The position numbers were made by a program, and so were the translations under genes. Source: Pulveribacter suum (GTDB lineage Bacteria > Pseudomonadota > Gammaproteobacteria > Burkholderiales > Burkholderiaceae_C). From it: a stretch of 64,000 nucleotides of DNA. Numbering within the stretch: the stretch's first letter is position 1; each line of letters opens with the position of its first letter. Where the stretch lies: positions 2,438,501 to 2,502,500 of the forward strand of contig NZ_CP027792.1 of the NCBI RefSeq assembly GCF_003013695.1, written 5' to 3'. A model generated the notes under the pieces. That model did not search any database and had not been told where the DNA came from. It worked only from the letters and a program-made list of their open reading frames with translations. Shown here piece after piece: positions 10,953 through 19,364 of this stretch.

Positions 10953-11282
10953 TCAATGCACCATTGCCAGGCAAGCTTCGGCGCAGCGGTGGCAGGCCTC
11001 GGCGCAGTCCTTGCAGTGCTGCGCCTCGTGCCGGGCACACTCATCGCCACAGGCCTTGCAGATTTCGGCGCAAAGGCGGCAGATGGCAACCGCATGGTCG
11101 CTGCCTCGGGCCATCGCCGCCGAGGCAAGCTGGCAGACCGCCGCACAGTCGATGTCCAACGCGATGCACTTGGCCATCATCTTCACGTCCTGCTCAGCCA
11201 GGCAGGAAGCAGCGCAGTGGTTGCATGCCGCCGCGCAAGCGTTGCAAGTTTCGATACATGCGGCATAAGTTTCATGTGACAT
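10953..11282 (-). CDS. Four-helix-bundle copper-storage protein (Csp/DUF326 family)
   Basis: A 109-residue protein with 19 cysteines in repeated CxxxCxxC spacings along four predicted helices, plus several His. This matches the Csp family, which stores many Cu(I) ions inside a bundle of Cys-lined helices. There is no signal peptide, so it resembles cytosolic Csp3 rather than exported Csp1. A buffer for cytosolic copper fits the surrounding export and oxidation genes. It lies between the DUF305 and CusF-like genes on the same strand with gaps of 168 and 79 bases. Confidence 0.9.
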   Translation of the reverse strand: MSHETYAACIETCNACAAACNHCAASCLAEQDVKMMAKCIALDIDCAAVCQLASAAMARGSDHAVAICRLCAEICKACGDECARHEAQHCKDCAEACHRCAEACLAMVH

Positions 11283-11361
11283 CGTTTTCTCCTACGCGAA
11301 AAAGCCGGAGGACCGGCGGAACGGGCGACCCGAGAGCCGCCCCGGGACAGAGAGACAATCT

Positions 11362-11706
11362 TCAGCGCGCCGCCTCAAGCTTGGTGACGGTGAACTTCCC
11401 GTCTATCTTGTCAGCGACGAACTGCACCTTGTCGCCAACTTGGACCTTCTCCAGCACCGCCGGGTCCTGAACCTGAAACACCATCGTCATGCCGGGCATG
11501 TCCAGGTTCTTGAGCGGACCGTGCTTGATGGTGAGCTTCTGGTTTTCCTTGTCGACTTTCCTGATCTCTCCCTCGGCAAACGGCGTGCCTGCAGACGCGG
11601 ATGCGCTCGCCGGGTCGGTGGTCGGTTGTGCACCGGCCAGGCCGGAAATGGATATCAGGGCTGCTGCGACGGCCGCTGCAAACCAGGTGTTTCGAGAGGA
11701 TGTCAT
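11362..11706 (-). CDS. Second stand-alone CusF-like periplasmic copper-binding protein
   Basis: A 114-residue protein. It has a Sec signal peptide (WFAAAVAAALISISGLAGAQ) and one CusF domain with KHGPLKNLDMPGMTMVF. As in the other stand-alone copy, the His and MTM are kept and the Trp position is Met. ATG 11706 gives a proper signal peptide, while the longer frame upstream reads out of the preceding gene's region. It is encoded on the minus strand after the cupredoxin gene. It probably carries periplasmic Cu(I) for the minus-strand oxidase/cupredoxin set or for the Cus pump. Confidence 0.88.
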   Translation of the reverse strand: MTSSRNTWFAAAVAAALISISGLAGAQPTTDPASASASAGTPFAEGEIRKVDKENQKLTIKHGPLKNLDMPGMTMVFQVQDPAVLEKVQVGDKVQFVADKIDGKFTVTKLEAAR

Positions 11707-11765
11707 GGCTTGTTTCCTAATGTTGAGTGAGTGGCACGGTGCGACACACACCGCGTCCGGTGCCA

Positions 11766-12272
11766 TTACTTGGCGGACGCCTTGCCCTTGGCCTTGGCGA
11801 CGGTGACTGCGCCCTTCATGCCCGCGTCGTAATGGCCGGGCTGCAGGCACGCGAAGTCCACCTTGCCAGCCTTGGTGAACTGCCAGATGACTTCGCCGCT
11901 CTTGCCCGGGGCCAAGGTGACCATGTTGGGATCGTCGTGTTCCATCTCCGGGTTCTTCTTCATCACCTCGTAGTGCTCCTTGAGTTCTTGCTCGGTGCCA
12001 AGGACCAGCTCGTGCTTAACCTTGCCCGAGTTCGTGATGAGGAAGCGGACGGTTTCGTTCTGCTGGACATCGATGGTGGCGGGGTTGAAGCGCATGGCAT
12101 CGGTCATATCGACCTTGATCGTGCGCGTGACCTTGGCGGCCACGCCGGGTTTGCCAACGGCCGCGCCTGGCTCGCCATGGCCACCCGCGTGGGTGCCAGA
12201 TGCAAATGCGGCGCTTGTGGCAACAGCGAACAAGGTTGCGGCGAGTACGTTACGGATGGTTTGTGTCTTCAT
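11766..12272 (-). CDS. Periplasmic cupredoxin (CopI-like)
   Basis: A 168-residue exported protein with signal peptide (VLAATLFAVATSAAFASG), a short Gly/His linker and a plastocyanin/azurin-type domain. Type-1 copper ligands can be read as the His of GKVKHELV and the Cys, His and Met of FACLQPGHYDAGM. A Lys/Ala tail closes the protein. Cupredoxins of this kind occur in bacterial copper-tolerance operons beside multicopper oxidases, as here (24 bases after the oxidase gene). It may pass electrons or sequester periplasmic copper. The ligand set is complete, so it should bind Cu. Confidence 0.9.
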   Translation of the reverse strand: MKTQTIRNVLAATLFAVATSAAFASGTHAGGHGEPGAAVGKPGVAAKVTRTIKVDMTDAMRFNPATIDVQQNETVRFLITNSGKVKHELVLGTEQELKEHYEVMKKNPEMEHDDPNMVTLAPGKSGEVIWQFTKAGKVDFACLQPGHYDAGMKGAVTVAKAKGKASAK

Positions 12273-12296
12273 GGGGGGTTCCTCGGTTAAAAAAGA

Positions 12297-13715
12297 TCAG
12301 TGGCCTGCGTGGCCACCATTGGCTGGCTTGCGGACTTGCACTTCGATGTTCTTCGCGGGCATGTTTTGCGCCGGCATGGCCGATGGGCCGGCTCCGCTGG
12401 ATCTGGCAGGCTCTGCCATGGGTGCGCCGTATTCGTACGCGACCGTGCCCTTGGGGTGTTTGAACCAACCGGGGTTGGAGTAATCCCCTGGCTTTTGGTC
12501 CTTGCGCACCTTCACCATGCTGAACATGCCGCCCATCTCGACGGAGCCGAACGGCCCTTCGCCGCTCATCATCCGAGCGGTGTTGTCGGGCAGCGGCATC
12601 TCCATCTCGCCCATGTCGGCCATGCCACGCTCGCCCATGACCATGTAGTCGGGCACGAGCTTGGTGATCTGCTTGACCACGTCCTTGTGATCGACACCGA
12701 TCATCGTGGGCACGTCGTGCCCCATAGCGTTCATCGTGTGATGGCTCTTGTGGCAGTGGAAGGCCCAATCGCCTTCTTCGTCGGCCAGGAACTCCACCTG
12801 GCGCATCTGGCCCACGGCCACGTCGGTCGTCACTTCATGCCAGCGCGTACTCTTGGGCGTGGGCCCACCGTCGGTACCCGTCACCAGGAACTCGTGCCCG
12901 TGCAGGTGCATCGGGTGGTTGGTCATGGTCAGGTTGCCGAAGCGAATGCGCACCTTGTCGTTGAGCCGCACGTTGAGCGAATCGATGCCCGGGAAAACGC
13001 GGCTGTTCCACGACCAGAGGTTGAAGTCCAGCATGGTCATGATCTTCGGCGTCGCGCTGCCCGGCTCGATGTCGTAGGCGTTGAGCAGGAACACGAAATC
13101 GCGGTCGACCTCGTCGATGAGCGGGTGCTTCCCCTTGGGATGGGTGACCCAGAAGCCCATCATTCCCATCGCCATCTGCGTCATTTCATCGGCGTGCGGG
13201 TGGTACATGAAGGTCCCCGGGCGGCGCGCGACAAACTCGTAGACGAAGGTCTTGCCCGGCTGGATCGGCGGCTGGGTCAGGCCCGACACGCCGTCCATGC
13301 CATTGGGCAGACGTTGCCCGTGCCAGTGGATGGAGGTGTGTTCGGGCAGCTTGTTGGTGACGAAAATTCGCACCCGGTCCCCTTCGACCACCTCGATGGT
13401 CGGACCTGGCGACTGGCCGTTGTAGCCCCACAGGTGGGCCTTGAAGCCCGGGGCCATCTCCCGCACGACGGATTCGGCCACCAGGTGGAATTCCTTCACG
13501 CCGTTGTTCATCCGCCATGGCAGCGTCCAGCCGTTCAAGGTGACCACCGGGTTGTAGGGCCGGCCTGTGGATGGTGTCAGGGGCGGCATGGTGTCAGGCC
13601 GGGTTTGCAGGACCGGTTCCGGCAACGCGGCCATGGCAACCTTGCTCACGGAAGCGGCTGCGATGGCGCCAGTGATGGCTCCCGCGCCGCTCAGAAAATT
13701 GCGTCTATTGTTCAT
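12297..13715 (-). CDS. Multicopper oxidase, copper-tolerance type
   Basis: A 472-residue periplasmic oxidase with a twin-arginine signal (NNRRNFLSGAG). All four copper-ligand blocks are present: HTSIHWHG, FMYHPHADE, NHPMHLHGHEF and FHCHKSHHTM. Together they build the type 1 site and the trinuclear type 2/3 cluster. It is a shorter copper oxidase than PcoA/CopA and has a Met-rich stretch near the C-terminus (GMADMGEMEMPLP). The likely role is oxidation of periplasmic Cu(I) to less toxic Cu(II). ATG 13715 is chosen because the frame above it starts at a TTG inside the gap and adds residues before the Tat motif. The gene sits 20 bases after a TolC-like gene. Confidence 0.93.
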   Translation of the reverse strand: MNNRRNFLSGAGAITGAIAAASVSKVAMAALPEPVLQTRPDTMPPLTPSTGRPYNPVVTLNGWTLPWRMNNGVKEFHLVAESVVREMAPGFKAHLWGYNGQSPGPTIEVVEGDRVRIFVTNKLPEHTSIHWHGQRLPNGMDGVSGLTQPPIQPGKTFVYEFVARRPGTFMYHPHADEMTQMAMGMMGFWVTHPKGKHPLIDEVDRDFVFLLNAYDIEPGSATPKIMTMLDFNLWSWNSRVFPGIDSLNVRLNDKVRIRFGNLTMTNHPMHLHGHEFLVTGTDGGPTPKSTRWHEVTTDVAVGQMRQVEFLADEEGDWAFHCHKSHHTMNAMGHDVPTMIGVDHKDVVKQITKLVPDYMVMGERGMADMGEMEMPLPDNTARMMSGEGPFGSVEMGGMFSMVKVRKDQKPGDYSNPGWFKHPKGTVAYEYGAPMAEPARSSGAGPSAMPAQNMPAKNIEVQVRKPANGGHAGH

Positions 13716-13735
13716 GTGTGTCTTGGAAATGAGGC

Positions 13736-15157
13736 TCAATGGGCCGCTGCGGCGGCGGGCTGAGAGCCGCCACTGGCGGCTGGTGCGGCGGCCGCAATGG
13801 GGCGCCCTCGAAGGGATGCCGACAGAGCCGCGTCCGCAAGCCAGAATTGCTGTTGCGCTTCGATGGCACGGGTTACGCTGGTGACCTGGTCGCGCGCCTC
13901 GGCCAGCAACTCGAAGACCCCAATCAACATCCCGTTGTAGCGCAGCACGTTTTCATCGGCCATGGCCTGGCGCAGCGGGACGATCTCGTCGCGGTAGTGC
14001 CGCGCAATGTCGTAGGCGGTGCGGTAGGCGGAGTACCCTTCTCGAAGCTGGGACGTGGCACCGCGTACAGCGGCGTCGTAGCGATTGGCCGCGGCGAGAG
14101 ACTGGGCGTTGAGCGCCTCGCGCTGGGCGGAGCCCCAATCGAACAAGGGCAAGCGGATGTCCAGTTCGAAACCGCGGGCTGTGCCCCGCGTGCCTTCGGC
14201 GTTGTCGAACACGGTATCGCGCCGAATCCCGGCCTCGATATCGATGTACGTGAACAGCAGGTTGATACCCTGCGACTTTCCAGCCAAGTCGAGCTGGGCA
14301 CGCGCTTGCTGCACGTCCAGGCGCTGCGCGGTTGCTGCAGAGGCCACCGCCTTGGCCTCGCGGGGAGCCTTCGGCAGATCAGGCAAGCGTTCGGGCAGCT
14401 TGAGCTTGGCCGATTGCGCATTGTCCAGTCCAAGGGCCCGCACCAACTCCTCACGGGCAGCGACGGCCGTGTGCCGCGCAGAAGCCAGTTCGGTGGTCGC
14501 GTCGGCGTAAAACACTTGCTGCCGCGCCCGCTGCAGCTTGCTGAAATTGCCCACGAGCTGCATGCGCCGGGCAAGCTCGGCACTCGCCTCGGCCGACTGC
14601 TTGACCTGCTCGGCGTACTGCAGCGTCTGCTGAGCCGCAACGGCCCTCACCCAGGTCTGGCGCACTTGCGTGATCTGGTCGACGACGGTGCTGGTGAGTT
14701 GGACCTGCGCCTGTGCCGCCTGGCTCCGTGCAATCGATATGCGCTTGGGCAGCAGCAGGATGTCGACCAAGCCAAAGGACAGAAGTCGACCGATTTCCAG
14801 CTCATCGCCCAGCCGCACGCGCTCGAAGCTGAAGACCGGGTTCGGGATGCGGCCAGCCTGGTTTGCTGCAGCGATGTCAGCCCAGCTTTGTGCGATGAGC
14901 GCCTGGAGTGCGGGACTGTTGGCCAGGGCCAATTGAACCGCACCGTCCTGAGACAGCGGCTTGCCAAGCAGTTCCTCGGACAACGATGCGCGGGCGACGC
15001 GCTGATCCCGGCTCGTGCTGAGTTCCAGTTTGCCGCCGGTGAACTCGGCAGCAGACGCGTTGGTTTCCTTGACCGCGTCATCAATTCCGAGAGATGCACA
15101 ACCTGTCAGGACGGCTGCGGCTGCGGCAGCGAGCGACAAACGAAGCGGCCGGATCAT
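13736..15157 (-). CDS. TolC-family outer-membrane lipoprotein
   Basis: A 473-residue protein with a lipoprotein signal ending LTGCASLG, so the mature Cys should be lipidated. Two outer-membrane-efflux repeats with long coiled helices follow, and an Ala/Ser/Gly tail closes it. It is a second, clearly different TolC-like protein in the window. Unlike cusC it has no adaptor or pump gene beside it. It sits instead between a small exported protein and the multicopper oxidase gene, as in several copper operons. Its start overlaps the stop of the upstream gene by an ATGA. Which pump it serves is unknown; the plus-strand Cus system is one possibility. Confidence 0.87.
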   Translation of the reverse strand: MIRPLRLSLAAAAAAVLTGCASLGIDDAVKETNASAAEFTGGKLELSTSRDQRVARASLSEELLGKPLSQDGAVQLALANSPALQALIAQSWADIAAANQAGRIPNPVFSFERVRLGDELEIGRLLSFGLVDILLLPKRISIARSQAAQAQVQLTSTVVDQITQVRQTWVRAVAAQQTLQYAEQVKQSAEASAELARRMQLVGNFSKLQRARQQVFYADATTELASARHTAVAAREELVRALGLDNAQSAKLKLPERLPDLPKAPREAKAVASAATAQRLDVQQARAQLDLAGKSQGINLLFTYIDIEAGIRRDTVFDNAEGTRGTARGFELDIRLPLFDWGSAQREALNAQSLAAANRYDAAVRGATSQLREGYSAYRTAYDIARHYRDEIVPLRQAMADENVLRYNGMLIGVFELLAEARDQVTSVTRAIEAQQQFWLADAALSASLRGRPIAAAAPAASGGSQPAAAAAH

Positions 15158-15477
15158 GGCTTCTCCTTGGCCGTCGGAGCAGGCATTGCATGACCCTGTC
15201 CGTGGCCGGCGCTGGGCGTCCCAGCGGCATCCTCGCCAGCGGCTTCCTTCGCATAGGCTCGCCAGCCGCCCCGTTGTTCGACGGTGGTATTGGCAGCGCG
15301 CCATGGGATCGGCTTTTCGTCAGAGAGGGCTTTGTAGCCTTCCATGGCGGAGTTGTAAGGTAGTGCCGGCGTCTGGCTCGGCACGGGGGTTGTACCGTGG
15401 GAGTTCTGCGCTCCTGCGGTCAAGGCCACAAACGTGGTCAGGCAAGCCAGCCAAGGGGCCGGCGATAAAGTGAACAT
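15154..15477 (-). CDS. Small exported protein of the copper operon
   Basis: A 107-residue protein with a hydrophobic N-terminus ending in VALTAGAQN, which reads as a Sec signal. The mature part is hydrophilic with a repeat-free Ala/Gly/His-rich end (GHGQGHAMP). I do not recognise the family. The ATG at 15477 has GAGGAT three bases upstream. The stop overlaps the TolC-like lipoprotein gene start, so the two are coupled. A periplasmic copper-binding or assembly role is a guess from position and the His/Met tail. Confidence 0.7.
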   Translation of the reverse strand: MFTLSPAPWLACLTTFVALTAGAQNSHGTTPVPSQTPALPYNSAMEGYKALSDEKPIPWRAANTTVEQRGGWRAYAKEAAGEDAAGTPSAGHGQGHAMPAPTAKEKP

Positions 15478-15596
15478 GTGATCCTCGCGATGTTCATGAA
15501 CGAAATGGCGTGGCATCGCCCCGCAAGGCGAGCAACATCAAAAACGAAACAAGCGCGTCCACACGCCAGCAGCAAAGCTGCCGGGGCTGGACACGA

Positions 15597-15980
15597 TCAC
15601 GCGCGAGGTGGTTTGTGGGGAACGCTCGGCGTAACGGACGCCGGCGGATAGAGAGGCTCTACGAGCTCAGCCTGTGGTGGGCTGTGACTGTTGACTGCAG
15701 CAAGGGTCGGCGTAAGACCCACACCATGGCACGGGGCACAGTTACCACATCTGTGGCTCTGGTCCGGGCCACCATCATCATGGTGCGCGCCAGACTGGCC
15801 ATCATGATGATGGCTCTCGGCGGCTACATGGCTGACGTGGTGGTCATCGGTAGTCAGCGTACTAACCGCGGCATGCGGATTCGCGTCCGGGCCGCAAAGC
15901 GTCATGGCTGCCGCAGCGTACGCCTGAAAGGGCACCGCGAGCATCATGAGCCACAGCAGGATTGCGCGAAAGCTGACCAT
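15597..15980 (-). CDS. His-rich exported protein
   Basis: A 127-residue protein with a Sec signal (ILLWLMMLAVPFQAYAAAA) and a mature region full of His/Asp clusters (DDHHVSH, ESHHHDGQSGAHHDDGG) plus a CGNCAPCHG motif. This composition suggests metal binding in the periplasm. It resembles the short His-rich proteins that accompany metal efflux operons (DUF2946-like in style), but I cannot place it firmly. It is the first gene of the minus-strand copper cluster, 119 bases before the next gene. Confidence 0.65.
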   Translation of the reverse strand: MVSFRAILLWLMMLAVPFQAYAAAAMTLCGPDANPHAAVSTLTTDDHHVSHVAAESHHHDGQSGAHHDDGGPDQSHRCGNCAPCHGVGLTPTLAAVNSHSPPQAELVEPLYPPASVTPSVPHKPPRA

Positions 15981-16930
15981 CGCTCAATTGTAGAGGAAAG
16001 GCGTTAGTTGTCGTTCGCCCTGCGCAATTCAGCTTGGAAGCCGAAGCCAAAGGACACCCGTATTTCGCCGATCTCGGCGCAATTAATCAGCAATCACCTA
16101 CGCACAGCAGTCCCTGCGGGGCCGGCCCGACCCATATAGTCGAACACGCGCTGCGGGTTCGCCGCGCCTTCGGACGCGTTGCCCAGCGGCAAAGGGCAAA
16201 ACACCTGACGCACCTTTGGCCTTGACTCGGCCACAGGCTGGCACTTGACGTCGGTTAGCCGTTGTGGCCATGTACTATTGGACGGCAGCGGGATGGTGCG
16301 GGGCATATTGCCCTCCGGAAGCGCTGCCCTTATGGACTGCAGAATGCCTGGACAGCCTTTGGCAGTGAGATTTGGAAAGGGCTATAGGCAAGCTAAACGT
16401 CCTTCAATGGCACTACGCTGCGCTTCGCCCACAAGCGCTGAGCCACCCTGCGCCCCCACTCCATCATCAACAGGCCACCCAAACCCGCGTGGTTAAAGGA
16501 CTTGGCTGTGATCGACATGGGTCTTTACCGTCGTTTTTACCGTCAGAAGCGCTGATCTTTTGCCGGCGCGGGAGATGGAGCGATTCGTTAGGGAGCGACG
16601 TTTTCGACATCATCATCAATCGTGCTCAAGGATACAGGACGGCGCGAAACCTTGTCCGTTCTCCGCTGCCCAACGGCGCACCCACCTCGGCTTCCACCAC
16701 GGGCGCAACTGATGCCCTCCACCAAGCCCTAGCTAGGCCTGCTCAGGCCAGTTCGCCGAGCCCCGGCAACCTAGGTGGCCGGAAGCTCAGAGCCCGCTCC
16801 AAATCTTGGAAGTCCGATCTAGGCTCCCGAATTGGGTCGGTGCACGCCGGCCGCGTTGCCATTGAGAGACGCCTGCAACCAGTAATATGCCCACGGTACG
16901 CGGACGTTAAGCATATGGAAAGATCAGACG
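15981..16930. other. Intergenic boundary between copper cluster and defence-like genes
   Basis: About 950 bases without a convincing gene. The frames here (for example 16094-16306 on the minus strand and 16372-16953 on the plus strand) have no recognisable domain, no clear ribosome-binding site and uneven composition. The stretch separates GC-rich copper genes from genes of a different style, so it may hold remnants of an earlier insertion. I found no transposase remnant or terminal repeats by eye. Confidence 0.5.
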
Positions 16931-17857
16931 ATGAGCGACCTTTTCGACGTTGATGGCGCCAATCTCGATGGCGGGTTCGAGAACCTGAAGTCCGCCGAGC
17001 TTCCGATCGAGCAGCAGCTTCGCGCAATGCTGCAAGAGATGTGGTCGCGCTACGAGCCATATGCCGATTCTGATTTTCGGCATGGCTTTGCGCGCGACGT
17101 CGACGGCCGCTTCTGGGAAATGTACCTGGGCTGCAGCCTGCTCGAAGCGGGACGCACCTTACTTCCCGTGGCCGAGCGCCAACGCGACGGCGGGCAACCC
17201 GATCTGTGCGTCCTCGAAGACGGCCGTCGTATCTGGATCGAGGCCATCACCCCGGACGAAGGCGCTCCCGGCCCCGACCAGATCGTGCGGCCGGTTCCAA
17301 TCAACGAAGGCGGGGGTCTTGTCGCCGCACCGATCCGGCAGGCGCAACTTCGAACGTCCGGCGCGTTCTGGACCAAGGCGCAAAAGATCGGCCGTTACAT
17401 CGAACAAGGCGTGATCGCGCCGGAGGACCCTCGCATCATCGCGATCAGCGCCAGCCGCTTCGGCGTCTTCGTCGCCGAGCAACCACTACCGCTCGTCATG
17501 ACGACACTGTTTCCTATCGGGGACGCATACGTCACCATCAATCGAATGACTGGCGACGTCCTCGAAGAGGGCTTCCACGCCGCGCCATTCATCCAGCGTG
17601 AGCGCAATCCGATCCCGCGCACGGCATTTCTCGACGAGCGCTTCGCAAACATCTCGGGTGTGATCTGGTCGCGGATCGGCATCGGCAACTTGTCGCGCCA
17701 GGTCCGGCCTATGACCTATGTCCACAATCCCTTGGCACAGACTCCGCTGCCGCTGAACTGGGGCGTCTGGGATCGCGAGTTCGTGACGACCCGGCGCGGC
17801 GACGAATGGGAAGCCAACGACATCCTCGCCCAGGCGGTCGTGGCGGAGCCGTCATGA
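16931..17857 (+). CDS. Putative PD-(D/E)XK-fold protein, first of a pair
   Basis: A 308-residue protein of no named family. Residues about 61-108 show a nuclease-like core: FWEMYLG with Glu63, then GQPDLCV with Pro90-Asp91, then RRIWIEAIT with Glu104. This order (helix Glu, PD on a strand, E on the next strand) matches the PD-(D/E)XK nuclease fold, but the usual Lys after the last Glu is replaced (EAI). The neighbouring gene has the same pattern in the same order, so the two look like divergent paralogues. The C-terminal ~180 residues show no known domain. It opens a five-gene plus-strand cluster of defence-like genes. Confidence 0.55.
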   Translation: MSDLFDVDGANLDGGFENLKSAELPIEQQLRAMLQEMWSRYEPYADSDFRHGFARDVDGRFWEMYLGCSLLEAGRTLLPVAERQRDGGQPDLCVLEDGRRIWIEAITPDEGAPGPDQIVRPVPINEGGGLVAAPIRQAQLRTSGAFWTKAQKIGRYIEQGVIAPEDPRIIAISASRFGVFVAEQPLPLVMTTLFPIGDAYVTINRMTGDVLEEGFHAAPFIQRERNPIPRTAFLDERFANISGVIWSRIGIGNLSRQVRPMTYVHNPLAQTPLPLNWGVWDREFVTTRRGDEWEANDILAQAVVAEPS

Positions 17858-17905
17858 CGGTGAGGTCGCACCCACCCGCCTGTGTTCTGACCATGAGAGT
17901 TGACC

Positions 17906-19321
17906 ATGGCCGTCGGCGATGATGAGCGATTGGTCGCGCCGATCACCCAACGGCAGTTCGAGTTATATGCGCTGTCGCTCGAACGCGGGCCCAACTTCGA
18001 TCCTGCCCATATTTTCGGGAGCTATCAGACAGGGCGCGGAAGCGCGAGCGGCTGCATTCTTCTTGATCCCGAGCAAAGAGCCTTCACCAGTTTGGCTCTC
18101 CGTCGGCGCGTCGATCACCGCTGGGTCAAAGTCGATGAAAGTGGCCCCTATTCCACACCCGAGGCTGCGCTCGACCACCTTAGCATCAGTATGCGCGGCG
18201 GTGATCCGCCCGAACCATTGCCTGCGGGCGATCGGCGCCGGCCACTCTTGCTGAAAACTGGGCCGCGCGCGACATGCCCGGAGTTTCAACTACTGACGAG
18301 CACGATCAGCCACCTGCCGGCGCTCATGGCGATCGGCGAATGCCATCTCGCGCTCCCAAACCCCGACGCAAATTTTGTGACGGATCTTCAGACCGGCAAT
18401 TTCGCCTCAAGGCTTTTCGAACTCTACCTTCTCGCCTGTTTCCGCGAGCAAGGTCTCATCGTCCGGCAAGACCATGTCTCGCCAGATTTTTGGATCGAGA
18501 AGGACGGGAACGAGTGCTGGATCGAGGCGGTCACTGCGAATTCCGAGACCCCGCGCACCGGCGGAATTGGCGACTGGGTACATGCGCCGGAGGATCGTAT
18601 CGAGCGACTGACGGGCGGCCCCGCCGAACGCTTCGCCAAGACGCTACGGGGCAAGCTCCAACGCAACTATCAGGAGCTCAACCATGTGAAGGGCCGCTCG
18701 TTCGCTCTTGCCATCGCTGACTTCCAAGAGTCCGGCTCGATGGTCTGGAGTCGGGAAGCGCTGCCCACCTACCTCTACGGAATGCGCGCCGACGTCGAGG
18801 GAGACGACGGGCAGCGCCGTGCGATTGGAACGCCGATCACAAATCTGACGGGCAAGCATGCCATCCCGGCGGGACTTTTTCGCGACCGGGACTTTGCTCA
18901 TGTCTCGGCGGTCATCTTCAGCAATGCGGCGACGCTCGCGAAGTTCAACCGCATGGGTTTCCTCGCCGGCTGGCGGCCGCCCGGCGTGACGATGATCCGG
19001 AGCGGCATCCTTTTCGATCGAACCCCCGGCGCGTTGGAGCCGATCCCATTCGAGTTGTCGGTCGGAAGCCCCGAATATGAGGCACTCTGGCCATGGGGCG
19101 AAGCGTGGTGTCAGGAGCTGGAGGTTTTTCACAATCCCTTGGCCGCCTACCCCATCCCCTTCGATCTTATTCCGGGCGCCACTCACTGGTTCGAGCGCAA
19201 TGGCGATATCGAATGCAACACCATCTGGGCGAACTCGGTCCTGGCATCGGTCACCCATGTGCGCACGACCAAGAAGCCTGGGGACCCGACCGCTGCGCGA
19301 CGCGAGATCGAGCAGTCGTGA
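17906..19321 (+). CDS. Putative PD-(D/E)XK-fold protein, second of a pair
   Basis: A 471-residue protein with an N-terminal ~150-residue region of unknown fold. A nuclease-like core follows at about 168-210: RLFELYLLACF (Glu172), SPDFWIEKDG (Asp194) and CWIEAVT (Glu207). The motif order and the replaced Lys match the preceding gene. The C-terminal half also echoes its neighbour, with a run-up ending in HNPLA followed by the same style of closing segment. I start it at ATG 17906; a TTG two codons earlier is possible. It lies 48 bases behind the first copy and probably in the same transcript. Function is unknown; a nuclease or DNA-binding pseudo-nuclease in defence is inferred. Confidence 0.55.
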   Translation: MAVGDDERLVAPITQRQFELYALSLERGPNFDPAHIFGSYQTGRGSASGCILLDPEQRAFTSLALRRRVDHRWVKVDESGPYSTPEAALDHLSISMRGGDPPEPLPAGDRRRPLLLKTGPRATCPEFQLLTSTISHLPALMAIGECHLALPNPDANFVTDLQTGNFASRLFELYLLACFREQGLIVRQDHVSPDFWIEKDGNECWIEAVTANSETPRTGGIGDWVHAPEDRIERLTGGPAERFAKTLRGKLQRNYQELNHVKGRSFALAIADFQESGSMVWSREALPTYLYGMRADVEGDDGQRRAIGTPITNLTGKHAIPAGLFRDRDFAHVSAVIFSNAATLAKFNRMGFLAGWRPPGVTMIRSGILFDRTPGALEPIPFELSVGSPEYEALWPWGEAWCQELEVFHNPLAAYPIPFDLIPGATHWFERNGDIECNTIWANSVLASVTHVRTTKKPGDPTAARREIEQS

Positions 19322-19364
19322 CCAGCGCGCCACGCCTCGTAAATAACTACTGCCCATAAGAGAA

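Noticed and set aside
12300..13763. Long plus-strand frame (487 codons) opposite the multicopper oxidase gene
   Set aside because: It is exactly antisense to a gene with all four copper-ligand motifs and is His/Val/Arg-rich in the way GC-rich antisense frames are; no domain or ribosome-binding site.
16094..16306. Minus-strand frame of 70 codons, possible gene remnant
   Set aside because: Reads somewhat protein-like but I could not tie it to any family; kept only as part of the gap description.
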